Shown here piece by piece: positions 18,401 to 27,961 of a DNA stretch of 64,000 bases. The stretch's first letter is position 1, and every line of letters starts with the position of its first letter. The DNA is from Microbacterium esteraromaticum (GTDB lineage: Bacteria; Actinomycetota; Actinomycetes; Actinomycetales; Microbacteriaceae). The notes under the pieces are model-generated. The model made no database searches and had not been told where the DNA came from. It saw only the letters and a list, made by a program, of their open reading frames with translations. Where the stretch lies: NCBI RefSeq assembly GCF_028747645.1, contig NZ_CP118100.1, forward strand, positions 930,001 to 994,000, written 5' to 3'. A program made the translations under genes and the position numbers.

Positions 18401-18862
18401 TGGCGCGACCGCGTGGCCTGGTGCCCGCAGGACGCCTATGTGTTCGACTCGACGCTGCGGGGCAATCTGCTGCTGTCACGGTCGCGCGACGACGCGCCCG
18501 ATGACGCCCTCATGCAACAGGCGCTGGAACGGGCCGGACTCACGCGCCTGCTCGGCGGGCTCTCCGACGGACTCGACACGCGCGTCGGCGCGGGCGGGTC
18601 GGCTCTGTCGGGTGGGGAACGCCAGCGGCTCGCTGTGGCGCGTGCCCTGCTCACCCGGGCGGATGTCATCCTGCTCGACGAGCCGACCGCGCACCTGGAC
18701 GAGCCCACGGCGGCGGCGATGATGGCCGACGTGCGCGCGGCGACGACGGATCGCATCGTGATGCTCGTCTCGCACCGTACAGCCGACCGGCAGTCGGGCG
18801 ACTCGGTCGTGCGTCTGAGCAGAGAGACCATCTCGCGGCCGATGGTCGAGCGCGTCGGCTGA
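15458..18862 (+). CDS. cydDC: Fused thiol reductant ABC exporter CydD-CydC
   Basis: The 1134-residue protein contains two complete ABC half-exporters. The first has six helices, Walker A GPSGTGKST near residue 378 and a signature LSPGELRR near 455. The second has helices from about 590, Walker A GPSGSGKST near 943 and LSGGERQRL near 1048. CydDC exports glutathione or cysteine, or handles haem, and is needed for cytochrome bd assembly. Here it precedes the blaI-M56 pair and cydAB. The halves are joined by an Ala/Ser/Val-rich linker (about 546-585) encoded by short tandem repeats. The start is GTG 15458 on a leaderless mRNA with an overlapping BlaI operator. Confidence 0.92.
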   Translation: MSVQPIPNDPWALEAARAAQAPGFRRPDLGPVPKRSLYSLGVLAAARAAGLVLIAEAVARGIAGLASGGLAPSTVQLVLVLGLAGVLLRTGGEWATTVVARRIATAVKRDLRRQIWRRIAAGDRAGGGTAVLASDALDDLDDYYTQSLPALVSAAVIPLLVGLRILGADWLSALIIVLTVPLVPLFMVLIGKHTQQRTDAALNALTRLADHLTELARGLPVLVGLGRIDEQTRALDGIQSRYRARTEETLRWAFLSALALELIATISVAIVAVFLGLRLLNGTMELEPALLALILAPECFQALRDVGTAFHASQDGLSALDRAKALLARPFARDARTATADADAIHLDALAVRYAGRTEPALRSVTAELTGIVAVTGPSGTGKSTLLGALAGVLPVDAEVSGAIKGITADAVAWAPQAPRAFAATPRDELALYGAGPAGLDELGLGALADAAVAELSPGELRRLAVARALARVDAGARLLVLDEPTAHLDSDSAERVRRAVLRRADRCTVVFASHEAETLALATQRVPVVSTEDDSAASPVLGAAQNTPASASVASASVASVSGATGASSTEGATAPPRSQPGRRGLTLRSLLRPHAWLWAGAVGLAALAAGLAAALTAVSGWLIVRASVEEYIMYLLVAIVGVRAFGIGRAAGRYAERLVTHRAAFLVVDDLRLRLWKAIAARGAGSRRLLEGGAPLDYLVTLADDLRDQLPRVIPPIGAGLLVIAGTIITTAYVTPHLTLLVALVLLGAVALASVLAIAGERRAGTARIAARSAIVRGTSALASAADDLRGNGVARHALDDLNAAADDLADAERRAAWSAGLGAAVVTAAAAILAVLVPVLSPGVPAELVSVIALLALGVLEPLAELVSAVQRTPTLRALIRRLDPILRPAPVAEWGAQSPGEIARVGLEHITIRYAGAATPAVQDISGAAERGRWLVIDGPSGSGKSTILSAVMGSLPVEAGSIRAGEYPLTQLDERGWRDRVAWCPQDAYVFDSTLRGNLLLSRSRDDAPDDALMQQALERAGLTRLLGGLSDGLDTRVGAGGSALSGGERQRLAVARALLTRADVILLDEPTAHLDEPTAAAMMADVRAATTDRIVMLVSHRTADRQSGDSVVRLSRETISRPMVERVG
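17104..17145 (+). repeat. 15-bp tandem repeat in the CydD-CydC linker
   Basis: The unit GGCATCCGCGTCTGT occurs at 17104-17118 and 17119-17133, followed by a partial third copy. It encodes the ASVASASVASVSG part of the interdomain linker. It is in frame, so it can change linker length without breaking the protein. Confidence 0.75.
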
Positions 18863-18882
18863 CGGCCCTTCGCGCGGATGCG

Positions 18883-19722
18883 TCAGGAGGCGAGGCGGCG
18901 GAAACGGTCGCTGACCCGCATCGAGCCCGAGACCGGTTGCTCGGCGACGGCGCCGCCGTTGATCCCGCCGGCGCCGACCTGCAGGATCGCACGGGCGAGA
19001 ACCTCATCGCGCACCTCGCGGCGAGCGTGATCGTCGGCGAGCATCTCGACGAGGGCGGCGACCTCGACCTCGGCGCGCGCGGCGGTCGGGAACCACGGCA
19101 GCGCCGACCGCCAGGCACGGAAGGCGAGCAGCAGCAGGTCGTGGCGCTGCTCGACGTGCGCGCGCTCATGCGCGATCACTGCGACGAGCTCGTCGGGGTC
19201 GAGCCGGTCGAGCAGACCCTGTGACAGTACAGTCACCGAGCCCGTTCCGTTGGGCAGGCAGTAGGCCACCGGAACCGCGTCGTCGATCACGCGCGTGCGG
19301 GCTCGCGTCGGATGCGGCGAGGTGAGCAGTTCGAGCAGCGCGAGGTGGCGTCGGCGCTGGCGGGTCACCTGCACGACCGTCACGCCGAGGTGCACCAGCA
19401 GGTAAGCAGTGAACAGCATCGCGGGGACAGCCGCGAGCCAGGGGTGCTGCGGCAGTGCGGCATAACCCGTCAACGCCAGCGCACCGATCATCGACAGGCC
19501 GCCGACGAGCCCGATGCCCTGCCACAGCAGCAGCGTGATGACAGGGGCGCGCATCGGCCAGCCGGCGCGCGAGAGCGCTACCGGTACCGGCCAGGCGAGG
19601 GCGATCGCGATGACTCCCAGCACCACGGCACCCGCGACGATGACCTCGTGAGGGATCACCAGCGCACCGTCGAGCGTCGGGTCGGCGGCGTTCAGCACCG
19701 CGGTCGCCAGCGGCAGCGGCAC
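18883..19722 (-). CDS. M56 family (BlaR1/MecR1-like) membrane metallopeptidase without sensor domain
   Basis: The 279-residue protein has about three hydrophobic segments (near residues 25-50, 62-88 and 97-120), then a zinc-peptidase motif HERAH (His185, Glu186, His189). In the M56 family the peptidase triggers cleavage of a BlaI or MecI repressor. BlaR1 has a C-terminal penicillin-binding sensor domain; here the protein ends about 90 residues after HExxH, so no such domain exists and the signal is unknown. I chose GTG 19722 because it starts 4 bases after the blaI stop; the open frame continues upstream but overlaps blaI. It is convergent with cydDC. Confidence 0.88.
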   Translation of the reverse strand: MPLPLATAVLNAADPTLDGALVIPHEVIVAGAVVLGVIAIALAWPVPVALSRAGWPMRAPVITLLLWQGIGLVGGLSMIGALALTGYAALPQHPWLAAVPAMLFTAYLLVHLGVTVVQVTRQRRRHLALLELLTSPHPTRARTRVIDDAVPVAYCLPNGTGSVTVLSQGLLDRLDPDELVAVIAHERAHVEQRHDLLLLAFRAWRSALPWFPTAARAEVEVAALVEMLADDHARREVRDEVLARAILQVGAGGINGGAVAEQPVSGSMRVSDRFRRLAS

Positions 19723-19726
19723 AGGC

Positions 19727-20083
19727 TCAGCTCGCGCGTCCGAGTAGTTGGCGCAGTACCGCGGCATCCTCGGTCGACACGCCGCCGACGAAGCGCTCCA
19801 GCACGGCCGTGCGATCGCGGGCGTCTCCCAGTACCGAGTGCATGAGCTCAGCGACGTGGTCGGCGCGCGAGGCGAGCGCGGTGTAACGGTGCGGGCGGGC
19901 GGAGCGGTCGGATGCCACGAACCCCTTCTTCTCAAGGCGTGACAGCACGGTCAGAAGGGTCGTTGCGGCGAGCGTGCGACCGCGCTCCTCGAGGGTGTGC
20001 TGCACGTCATAGGCGCTTTGCGCCCCGTTCGCGTCCCAGAGGGCATCCATGACGGCCCGCTCCAGTTCTCCTAGCGTTCCCAT
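19727..20083 (-). CDS. blaI: BlaI/MecI/CopY family transcriptional repressor
   Basis: The 118-residue protein is a BlaI-type winged helix repressor. It begins GELERAVMDALWD, continues YDVQHTLEERGRTLAATTLLTVLSRLEKKGFV (the DNA-binding region, read in parts), and ends with a helical dimerisation region. A strong Shine-Dalgarno (GGAAGGAGG) precedes its ATG. It forms a two-gene operon with the M56 peptidase and is divergent from cydA. Three operator-like dyads in the shared 151-base gap and one before cydDC suggest that it represses itself and the cytochrome bd genes. The signal that relieves repression is not evident. Confidence 0.9.
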   Translation of the reverse strand: MGTLGELERAVMDALWDANGAQSAYDVQHTLEERGRTLAATTLLTVLSRLEKKGFVASDRSARPHRYTALASRADHVAELMHSVLGDARDRTAVLERFVGGVSTEDAAVLRQLLGRAS

Positions 20084-20123
20084 GTCGTCCTCCTTCCCTT
20101 TCGCGACGTATGGGTGACTTTGA

Positions 20124-20140
20124 TTCTACCTGCTGTCGAA
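20124..20140 (+). promoter_or_regulatory. BlaI-type operator copy 1 of 3 (blaI-cydA intergenic)
   Basis: TTCTAC-CTGCT-GTCGAA differs from the perfect dyad TTCTAC-N5-GTAGAA at one position. It lies 41 bases upstream of the blaI start codon and starts exactly 21 bases before copy 2. Confidence 0.7.
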
Positions 20141-20144
20141 TTTG

Positions 20145-20161
20145 TTCTATGCTTCGTCGAA
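20145..20161 (+). promoter_or_regulatory. BlaI-type operator copy 2 of 3
   Basis: TTCTAT-GCTTC-GTCGAA differs from the perfect dyad at two positions. It is centred between copies 1 and 3 with 21-base spacing to each, which is two helical turns and would put bound dimers on one face of the DNA. Confidence 0.65.
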
Positions 20162-20165
20162 ATAG

Positions 20166-20182
20166 TTCTACGTGTCGTAGAA
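20166..20182 (+). promoter_or_regulatory. BlaI-type operator copy 3 of 3, overlapping the cydA -10 box
   Basis: TTCTAC-GTGTC-GTAGAA is a perfect dyad, identical in both arms to the cydDC site. The right arm plus the next T makes the -10 hexamer TAGAAT (20178-20183). Transcription would start near 20190 and give a leader of about 45 bases before cydA. Confidence 0.8.
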
Positions 20183-20234
20183 TTCAAGAGGTCGGTAGAG
20201 CCGATCGCATTCCGCATCCAGAAGGAGACACCGC

Positions 20235-21818
20235 GTGGACGTGCTCGACATCGCAAGATGGCAGTTCGGAATCACAACCGTCTATCACTTCCTGATGGTC
20301 CCGCTCACGCTCGGGCTGGGCCTCATGGTGGCGATCATGCAGACCCGGTGGGTCCGCACGGGCGATGAGAAGTTCCTGCGTATGACCAAGTTCTGGGGCA
20401 AGGTCTACCTGATCAACTTCATCGTCGGCGTCGCGACGGGACTCGTCCAGGAGTTCCAGTTCGGCATGGCGTGGAGCGAGTACTCCCGCTTCGTCGGCGA
20501 CGTCTTCGGTGCACCGCTGGCCATGGAGGGTCTGCTGGCGTTCTTCGTCGAGTCGACCTTCCTAGGCATCTGGATCTTCGGCTGGGGCCGCCTGCGCAAG
20601 GGGCTCCACCTCGCGGCACTGTGGTGCGCCGTGATCGGCTCGTGGATCTCGGCCTTCTTCATCATCGTCGCCAACTCCTGGATGCAGCACCCCGTCGGCG
20701 TGGAGCTCGGCGATGACGGACGCCCGGTCATGACCGACGTCTGGGCAGTGCTCACCAACAACACCGCCCTCGCCGCGTACACGCACACCATCCTGGGGGC
20801 CCTGGTCGTGGCAGGCATGTTCTTGCTCGGCATCTCGTGGTACCACCTGTGGCGTCGTCGCCACGACGGCATCGACACGGTCGATGATGCCGGCAACGTC
20901 GTCGTCGGAGAGGCCCAGGGCGTCCCCGGGCGTGACCGCACCGACCACGGTGTGTGGATCTGGTCGCTGCGCGTCGGCGCCATCGTCGCCATCGCCGGCT
21001 TCCTAGGCACCGTCGTGACCGGCGACATCCAGGGCAAGCTCATGTACGAACAGCAGCCCATGAAGATGGCCGCCGCAGAGGCCGCCTGCCACACCGGTTC
21101 GTCGTTCTCGGTGCTGTCGCTCGGGGACCCCGGCTCGACCGACTGCTCCGACGTCGTCACGCTCATCGAGATCCCCGGCGTGCTCGGCTTCCTCGGCACC
21201 GGTGAATGGGGTGCCGACATGCCCGGCATCAGCGACCTCGAACCCACGTACATCGACCAGTACGGCGCGACCATCCCCGACGACGAGCTCTACGGCATCC
21301 ACGCGGGAGCCGAAGTCAACTACGTGCCCGTGATGTGGGTGACCTACTGGGGCTTCCGCCTCATGATCGGACTCGGTGGCATCGTCGCGCTGGGCGGCGT
21401 CGTCGCCCTCTGGCTCACCCGCCGCGGCACCGTGCCCCGCTCTCCCTGGATCATGCGCCTGGCGCTGCTCGGCATCGTCGCCCCGTTCGCCGCGAACATC
21501 GCGGGCTGGATCTTCACCGAGCTCGGACGCCAGCCCTTCGTCGTGGCGCCCAACCCCGACCCGACCGGCGTTGACGGCGTGTTCATGTTCACCGCGGCGG
21601 CCGTCTCTCCCGGAGTCACAGCGGGCGAGATGCTGTTCTCGGTCATCACCCTGACGCTCGTGTACGGCATCATGCTCGTGATCGAGGGATACCTGATGGT
21701 CAAGTACATCCGCGGCGGTGTCGCGGCCTCCATGCCCGAGCTCGCGGCCGGTGACGGCCACGGTGACGACCCCGACGGCGACGAGAAGCGAGACGACGTG
21801 CTCGCGTTCGCGTACTGA
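20235..21818 (+). CDS. cydA: Cytochrome bd ubiquinol/menaquinol oxidase subunit I
   Basis: The 527-residue protein has the CydA signature: the haem-ligand His18 in QFGITTVYHFLMVPLTLG, the motif GVATGLVQEFQFGM, and a quinol-binding loop in the middle (NYVPVMWVTYWGFR follows it). It is an integral membrane oxidase that reduces oxygen to water with quinol, with high oxygen affinity and resistance to respiratory inhibitors. GTG 20235 follows AAGGAG at good spacing. Operators for the divergent BlaI repressor overlap its promoter. Confidence 0.96.
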   Translation: MDVLDIARWQFGITTVYHFLMVPLTLGLGLMVAIMQTRWVRTGDEKFLRMTKFWGKVYLINFIVGVATGLVQEFQFGMAWSEYSRFVGDVFGAPLAMEGLLAFFVESTFLGIWIFGWGRLRKGLHLAALWCAVIGSWISAFFIIVANSWMQHPVGVELGDDGRPVMTDVWAVLTNNTALAAYTHTILGALVVAGMFLLGISWYHLWRRRHDGIDTVDDAGNVVVGEAQGVPGRDRTDHGVWIWSLRVGAIVAIAGFLGTVVTGDIQGKLMYEQQPMKMAAAEAACHTGSSFSVLSLGDPGSTDCSDVVTLIEIPGVLGFLGTGEWGADMPGISDLEPTYIDQYGATIPDDELYGIHAGAEVNYVPVMWVTYWGFRLMIGLGGIVALGGVVALWLTRRGTVPRSPWIMRLALLGIVAPFAANIAGWIFTELGRQPFVVAPNPDPTGVDGVFMFTAAAVSPGVTAGEMLFSVITLTLVYGIMLVIEGYLMVKYIRGGVAASMPELAAGDGHGDDPDGDEKRDDVLAFAY

Positions 21819-21844
21819 CCGGCTGACTCGAGAGGAACATCGAA

Positions 21845-22882
21845 ATGGAACCGCTTCCCGTCGTCTGGTTCATCGCCATCGCCGTTCTGTGGATCGGCTA
21901 CCTGCTGCTCGAGGGCTTCGACCTCGGTGTCGGCATGCACATGAGCTTCTCCACGCGCTCCGAGCGTGATCGTCGGGTCATGCTCAACACGATCGGCCCG
22001 GTCTGGGACGGCAATGAGGTGTGGCTGATCACCGCCGGTGCGGCGATGTTCGCCGCGTTCCCGGCCTGGTACGCCTCGTTGTTCTCGACGCTGTACGTAC
22101 CGTTGACCATCGCCTTGGTGGGCCTGATCGTGCGAGCGGTCGGTATCGAGTACCGCGGCAAGATCCACACCGAAGGCTGGCGCACGTTCTGGACCTGGAT
22201 GATCGGCCTCGGTTCGCTCATCGTCGCGTTCTGCATCGGTGCCGCGCTCGCGCTGACCTCCATTGGACTGCCGATCGACGGCAACGGCGACCGCGTGGGC
22301 GGACCGTTCGTCTGGCTCACCCCGACCGCCGTGCTCGGCGGACTCGCCGTGGTCGGCTTCTCGCTGGCGCACGCCGCCACCTTCCTCGGTCTCAAGGCCG
22401 ACGGGCCCGTGCGCGAGAGGGCCGGCCGGTTCGCTGCCCGCTGGGCGCCGCTGTGCCTGGTGCCGGCCGCGCTCTGGGCGATCTGGGTGCAGATCGCGCA
22501 CGGTGGCAGCATCCTCGCCTGGGCGTTCATCGCGCTCGCCGTCGTCTCGGCGGTTCTTGGCTGGGTGGCCGCACGCAAGCGCAACGAGGGCTACGCCTTC
22601 GTCGGCTACGCCGGGTTCGGCCTGTTCGGCGCCGGTGCGATCTTCGCGGGCATGTTCCCGCTGGTGCTGCCGTCGACCGTCGACTCGGCGTTCGACCTCA
22701 CGGTCTGGAACGCCGCCAACGGCTCGTACACCCTGGGAGTGATGACGGTGGTCGCCGTCGTCGCTCTGCCGGTCATCCTGCTCTACCAGGCCTGGAGCTA
22801 CTGGATCTTCCGCAAGCGCGTCACCCCGGGCATGATCCCCGAGGCGCACATCGTGCTGCCGGCGGTGCTGCGCGCCCGCTGA
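21845..22882 (+). CDS. cydB: Cytochrome bd oxidase subunit II
   Basis: The 345-residue membrane protein begins MEPLPVVWFIAIAVLWIGYL and has the CydB motif LLEGFDLGVGMHMSF followed by GPVWDGNEVWLITAG. It pairs with CydA in the bd oxidase. It starts 26 bases downstream of cydA with a GAGAGGAAC Shine-Dalgarno, so both are in one operon. Confidence 0.96.
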   Translation: MEPLPVVWFIAIAVLWIGYLLLEGFDLGVGMHMSFSTRSERDRRVMLNTIGPVWDGNEVWLITAGAAMFAAFPAWYASLFSTLYVPLTIALVGLIVRAVGIEYRGKIHTEGWRTFWTWMIGLGSLIVAFCIGAALALTSIGLPIDGNGDRVGGPFVWLTPTAVLGGLAVVGFSLAHAATFLGLKADGPVRERAGRFAARWAPLCLVPAALWAIWVQIAHGGSILAWAFIALAVVSAVLGWVAARKRNEGYAFVGYAGFGLFGAGAIFAGMFPLVLPSTVDSAFDLTVWNAANGSYTLGVMTVVAVVALPVILLYQAWSYWIFRKRVTPGMIPEAHIVLPAVLRAR

Positions 22883-22885
22883 GCC

Positions 22886-22976
22886 ACGTCGGAAATCCCA
22901 GACGATCCCACGCGCTACGGGCGTGTCCACCCAAGACACACCGAGCCAGTCAGGGTTCGTCTGGGATTTCCGACGT
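22886..22976. repeat. Long intergenic inverted repeat, family A copy 1
   Basis: Perfect 20-bp arms (22886-22905, ACGTCGGAAATCCCAGACGA, and its complement 22957-22976) enclose 51 bases. The hairpin follows cydB and can end its transcript. A second copy with the same GGAAATCCCAGAC core occurs at 36108-36188. Read on the minus strand, this copy shares the inner word TCGGTGTGTC with the plus strand of copy 2. Confidence 0.85.
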
Positions 22977-23018
22977 CCTGGCCTCGGAACACCGCCCGGG
23001 GAGCGCTAGTCTGGCCGC

Positions 23019-23615
23019 ATGATGTACGAGCACCTCGGGGCTCGGCCCCGCATCCACGACACCGCCGTCGTGGCGCCGACCGCTGTGATCTCGGGCGATG
23101 TCGAGATCGGACCGAACTGCCAGGTGCTGCACGGCGCCGTGATCACGGCGGAAGGCGGGCCCATCACACTGGGCGAGTACGTGATCGTGATGGAGAATGC
23201 GTTGATCCGTGCCACGGCCGCCAATGCCGTGCATATCGGGGATCACACCCTGGTGGGCACTCTGGCCAGTATCGCCGGCGCGACCGTCGGTGAAGAGGTG
23301 TTCTTCGCCTCGGGGGCTCGGGTGTTCAACGGGGCGATCGTGGGGGCACGTTGCGAGATCCGGGTGAATGCGATCGTGCAGCGCCGGGCTGTGCTGCCCG
23401 AGGGAACCGTCGTTCCGATCGGATGGGTGGCCGTTGGCGATCCCGTGCGGTTGTTCTCACCCGATCAGGCCGATGAGATCGCCGCCGCGATGCCCGAGCT
23501 CGACTTTCCCGGGCACGTGTTCGGCGTCGACCGCGACACCCCTGACCTCATGGTGCAGCTCACTGAGCGCTACGGCACGTCACTGGCCCGCCACGCCGAC
23601 GACCACAGGCTCTGA
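23019..23615 (+). CDS. Gamma-class carbonic anhydrase-like hexapeptide protein
   Basis: The 198-residue protein consists of left-handed beta-helix hexapeptide repeats from about residue 10 (VVAPTAVISGDVEIGPNC) to 135 and a short helical tail. His residues in the region AANAVHIGDHTLVG match metal ligands of gamma carbonic anhydrases. Many homologues lack proven activity and may be acyltransferase-like or structural. ATG 23019 is six bases downstream of TAGTCT (23007-23012), indicating a leaderless mRNA. Confidence 0.85.
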   Translation: MMYEHLGARPRIHDTAVVAPTAVISGDVEIGPNCQVLHGAVITAEGGPITLGEYVIVMENALIRATAANAVHIGDHTLVGTLASIAGATVGEEVFFASGARVFNGAIVGARCEIRVNAIVQRRAVLPEGTVVPIGWVAVGDPVRLFSPDQADEIAAAMPELDFPGHVFGVDRDTPDLMVQLTERYGTSLARHADDHRL

Positions 23616-23661
23616 CCGCGGCATCAGCCCTCCGGCATCCGCTCTCCGGCATCCGCCTATG

Positions 23662-23708
23662 TGTCACAAAGCCCCGGAATTCGGCCGGAATTCCAGGGCT
23701 TTGTGACA
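23662..23708. terminator. Bidirectional terminator hairpin between two convergent genes
   Basis: Arms 23662-23682 (TGTCACAAAGCCCCGGAATTC) — given here as a 21-base span whose key core is CACAAAGCCC — and 23688-23708 pair at 20 of 21 positions around a 5-base loop. The hairpin sits between the gamma carbonic anhydrase gene and gdhA, which converge. Confidence 0.8.
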
Positions 23709-23728
23709 GATAGAAGGGGGAGTGGGGG

Positions 23729-25159
<1,431 letters not shown>

Positions 25160-25226
25160 TCAGGCAGAGGTCTCACTCTAACGCGCGAGATCCGCTGGTA
25201 CCGACGACAAGACGCGGCGGATGCTG

Positions 25227-27893
25227 TCAGCCGGTGTTCTGCAGACCGGCGGCGACTCCGCTGACTGAGAGCAGCAGCAGGCGCTGCAGCTCCGGGTCGG
25301 CGGCGGGGGCATCTGCGTCGGCGCGCAGGGCGCGCAGCGCGCGCAACTGCAGCAACGAGAGGGCATCGACGTAGGGCGTGCGCAGCTGGACGGCGCGCTG
25401 CAGGATCGGCTTGTCGGCCAGCAGCTGCTCGCCACCGGTCAGACGGACCACCCACTCCCGTGTCAGTCGCAGTTCGTCGAGCACGATGCCGGCGAGGTCG
25501 TCACGGTCGCCGAGCGACAGGTACTCGGCGGCGATGCGTTCGTCGGTCTTGGCGAGGCTCATGGCGACGTTGTCGATCATGGTGCGCAGCAACGGCCATT
25601 CGCGGTAGGCCTCGACCAGCGCCTGCTCGTCGCCGACTGCCTGCAGCGCCGTTCCGAGTCCGAACCAGCCGGCCAGGTTGATGCGCGCCTGCGTCCAGGC
25701 GAACACCCACGGGATCGCCCGCAGGTCTTCGAGCGACTCGACCGACAGGCCGCGGCGGGCCGGGCGGGAGCCGAGGGCGAGCAGACCGATCTCTTCCATC
25801 GGGGTGACGGTGGCGAACCACGGGGCAAAGCCGTCGGCGCCCACCAGTGAGAAGAAGCGCTCGCGCGAGGCGACGTCCATCACCTTGGCGATGCCGGCGA
25901 ACCGTTCGGCGGCGCCGCTGGTGCGCTGCTCGACGCTGGGCGATGACGCCAGCAGCGTCGCCGCGGCGACCTGGTCGATGTGTCGCATGGCGATGGCCGG
26001 CTCGCCGTAGCGGGCGAAGATCACCTCGCCCTGCTCGGTGAGCTTGAAGCGGCCGTCGACGGAGTGCGGCGGCTGGGCGAGGATCGCCGAGTTCGCCGGT
26101 CCGCCGCCGCGCCCGAGGGCACCGCCGCGACCGTGGAAGAGGGTGAGTCGGATGCCCGATTCCACGGCCCACTGCGCGATGTCGCGCTGCGCTTCGTACA
26201 GTGCGAGGTTCGCGGCGACCGGACCGACGTCCTTGGAGGAGTCCGAGTAGCCCAGCATGACTTCGAGTCGGTTGCCGGTCTCGTCCAGTCGCGCGCGGAA
26301 CGCGGGCTGCTGCACGACCTCGGCCATGATGCCGGGCGCCGCCTGCAGGTCGGCGAAGGTCTCGAACAGCGGAACGACGTCAAGCACGGGAGCCTGGTCG
26401 CCGAGAGCGTAGTGGGCGAGCCGGTGCACGGCGGCGAGGTCGTCGGCCGAACGGGTGAACGAGACGACGTAGCGGCCCGCGGCGCGCAGCCCGTGGCGGC
26501 GCTGGATGTCGGCGATCGCGCGGAAGACCTCCAGGACCTCCTGCGTGCGCTCGCTCAGCTCGGCGCCGGCGTCGAGCTCTGCGAGCGCCTCGGCGTGTAC
26601 CTGCGAGTGCTGGCGCACCTCGAGCTCGGTGAGGTGGAAGCCGTAGGTCTCGACCTGCCAGATCAGGTGCTGCAGGCCTCCGAACGCGTGTCGGCGGGCT
26701 CCGGATGCTGCGAGCGAGCGCTGCACGGCACGCAGATCGGCCAGTAGCTCTTCGGGAGCGGCGTAGGCGCTCTCGGTCTCGACGCGTGTGGCGTGTACGC
26801 GGTGAACGACCGCGAACATGGCACGGCGGTGCGGTTCACCGGGCGAGCGTTTGGCGATCTCGGTCGCCGCGTCGGCGTGGTCTCGTGCGAAGGCATCCCA
26901 GAGATCGGCGACCTCGGCGGTCGGTGGCGTGCTCTCGGCATCGAGCGTCAGGGTGCGGCCGATGCGCTCGATCGCGCGCTCCAGGCCGCGCAGCACGTGC
27001 TCCGAGGCGATCTCGGCCGCCTCACGGGTGACCGAAGCGGTCACGAACGGGTTCCCGTCGCGGTCGCCGCCGACCCACGAACCGATCCGCACGAACGCGG
27101 GCACCACGGGGGCGCTCGAGCCGGAGCCCTCGCCACGCAGAGCGTCGTCGATCCGGCGGTACACGTGAGGGACGGTGGTGAACAGCGTCTCGTCGAAGAC
27201 GCCCATCACGGTGCGCACCTCGTCGGTGGGAGTGGGCTTCTCAGCCCGCAGGGGCGCGGTGCGCCACAGGGTGTCGATCTCTTCCAGCATCCGACGCACG
27301 GCGCGGCGCTGTTCGGAGCCGCCGGGGCTGGCCAGATCGTGCTGCCCGAGCAGGTCGGAGAGGCGGCGGATGCTGCCCGATACCGCCCGGCGACGAGCCT
27401 CGGTCGGGTGCGCGGTGAAGACGGGGTGGAAGCGCAGGTCGGCGAGGCGCTCGCGGGCGGCATCCTCTCCGATCTCTGCACGCAGCCGGGCGTAGGCGGT
27501 GGCGACGGTGTCGGCGACGTTCTCGCGACCGGGCTGTCCGGCGCGTTCCCGCAGCACGCGGACGCGCTGGTGCTCCTCGGCGAGGTTCACCAGGTGGAAG
27601 TAGCAGGTGAAGGCGCGGGCGACCTCATCGGCGCGTTCGATCGTGAACGCGTCGGCGATGGATGCGGCGCGTTCGAAGGCGTCGGTGCTGTCGGCATCCG
27701 CGGCCTGGATCGTCGCCAGGCGCAGGCGCTCGACGTCCTCGTACAGTCCGGGAGTGCCGGATTCGCGCAGCACCTGACCCAGCAGCCCGCCCAGCATGCG
27801 CACGTCGGCGCGCATCGCCTCGGGGATGCCGTTCGATGCCTCGAAGCGGGTGATGACGCGGATGGCTTCGGTGTTCGTGGGCTCGGGGGACAT
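25227..27893 (-). CDS. ppc: Phosphoenolpyruvate carboxylase
   Basis: The 888-residue protein has the PEPC motifs VFTAHPTEARRR, GGDRDGNPFV, GYSDSSKD and FHGRGGALGRGGGP. It carboxylates phosphoenolpyruvate to oxaloacetate, and ends with ..AAGLQNTG, the usual C-terminal NTG. The ATG is six bases downstream of TACTCT (minus strand, 27900-27905), giving a leaderless mRNA. It is divergent from nhaA. Confidence 0.97.
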   Translation of the reverse strand: MSPEPTNTEAIRVITRFEASNGIPEAMRADVRMLGGLLGQVLRESGTPGLYEDVERLRLATIQAADADSTDAFERAASIADAFTIERADEVARAFTCYFHLVNLAEEHQRVRVLRERAGQPGRENVADTVATAYARLRAEIGEDAARERLADLRFHPVFTAHPTEARRRAVSGSIRRLSDLLGQHDLASPGGSEQRRAVRRMLEEIDTLWRTAPLRAEKPTPTDEVRTVMGVFDETLFTTVPHVYRRIDDALRGEGSGSSAPVVPAFVRIGSWVGGDRDGNPFVTASVTREAAEIASEHVLRGLERAIERIGRTLTLDAESTPPTAEVADLWDAFARDHADAATEIAKRSPGEPHRRAMFAVVHRVHATRVETESAYAAPEELLADLRAVQRSLAASGARRHAFGGLQHLIWQVETYGFHLTELEVRQHSQVHAEALAELDAGAELSERTQEVLEVFRAIADIQRRHGLRAAGRYVVSFTRSADDLAAVHRLAHYALGDQAPVLDVVPLFETFADLQAAPGIMAEVVQQPAFRARLDETGNRLEVMLGYSDSSKDVGPVAANLALYEAQRDIAQWAVESGIRLTLFHGRGGALGRGGGPANSAILAQPPHSVDGRFKLTEQGEVIFARYGEPAIAMRHIDQVAAATLLASSPSVEQRTSGAAERFAGIAKVMDVASRERFFSLVGADGFAPWFATVTPMEEIGLLALGSRPARRGLSVESLEDLRAIPWVFAWTQARINLAGWFGLGTALQAVGDEQALVEAYREWPLLRTMIDNVAMSLAKTDERIAAEYLSLGDRDDLAGIVLDELRLTREWVVRLTGGEQLLADKPILQRAVQLRTPYVDALSLLQLRALRALRADADAPAADPELQRLLLLSVSGVAAGLQNTG

Positions 27894-27961
27894 TCTTCGA
27901 GAGTATCCCCGTCGTGGATGTCGCCCGCGCCACGTGACACACGCCGCCTACGATGGACGCG

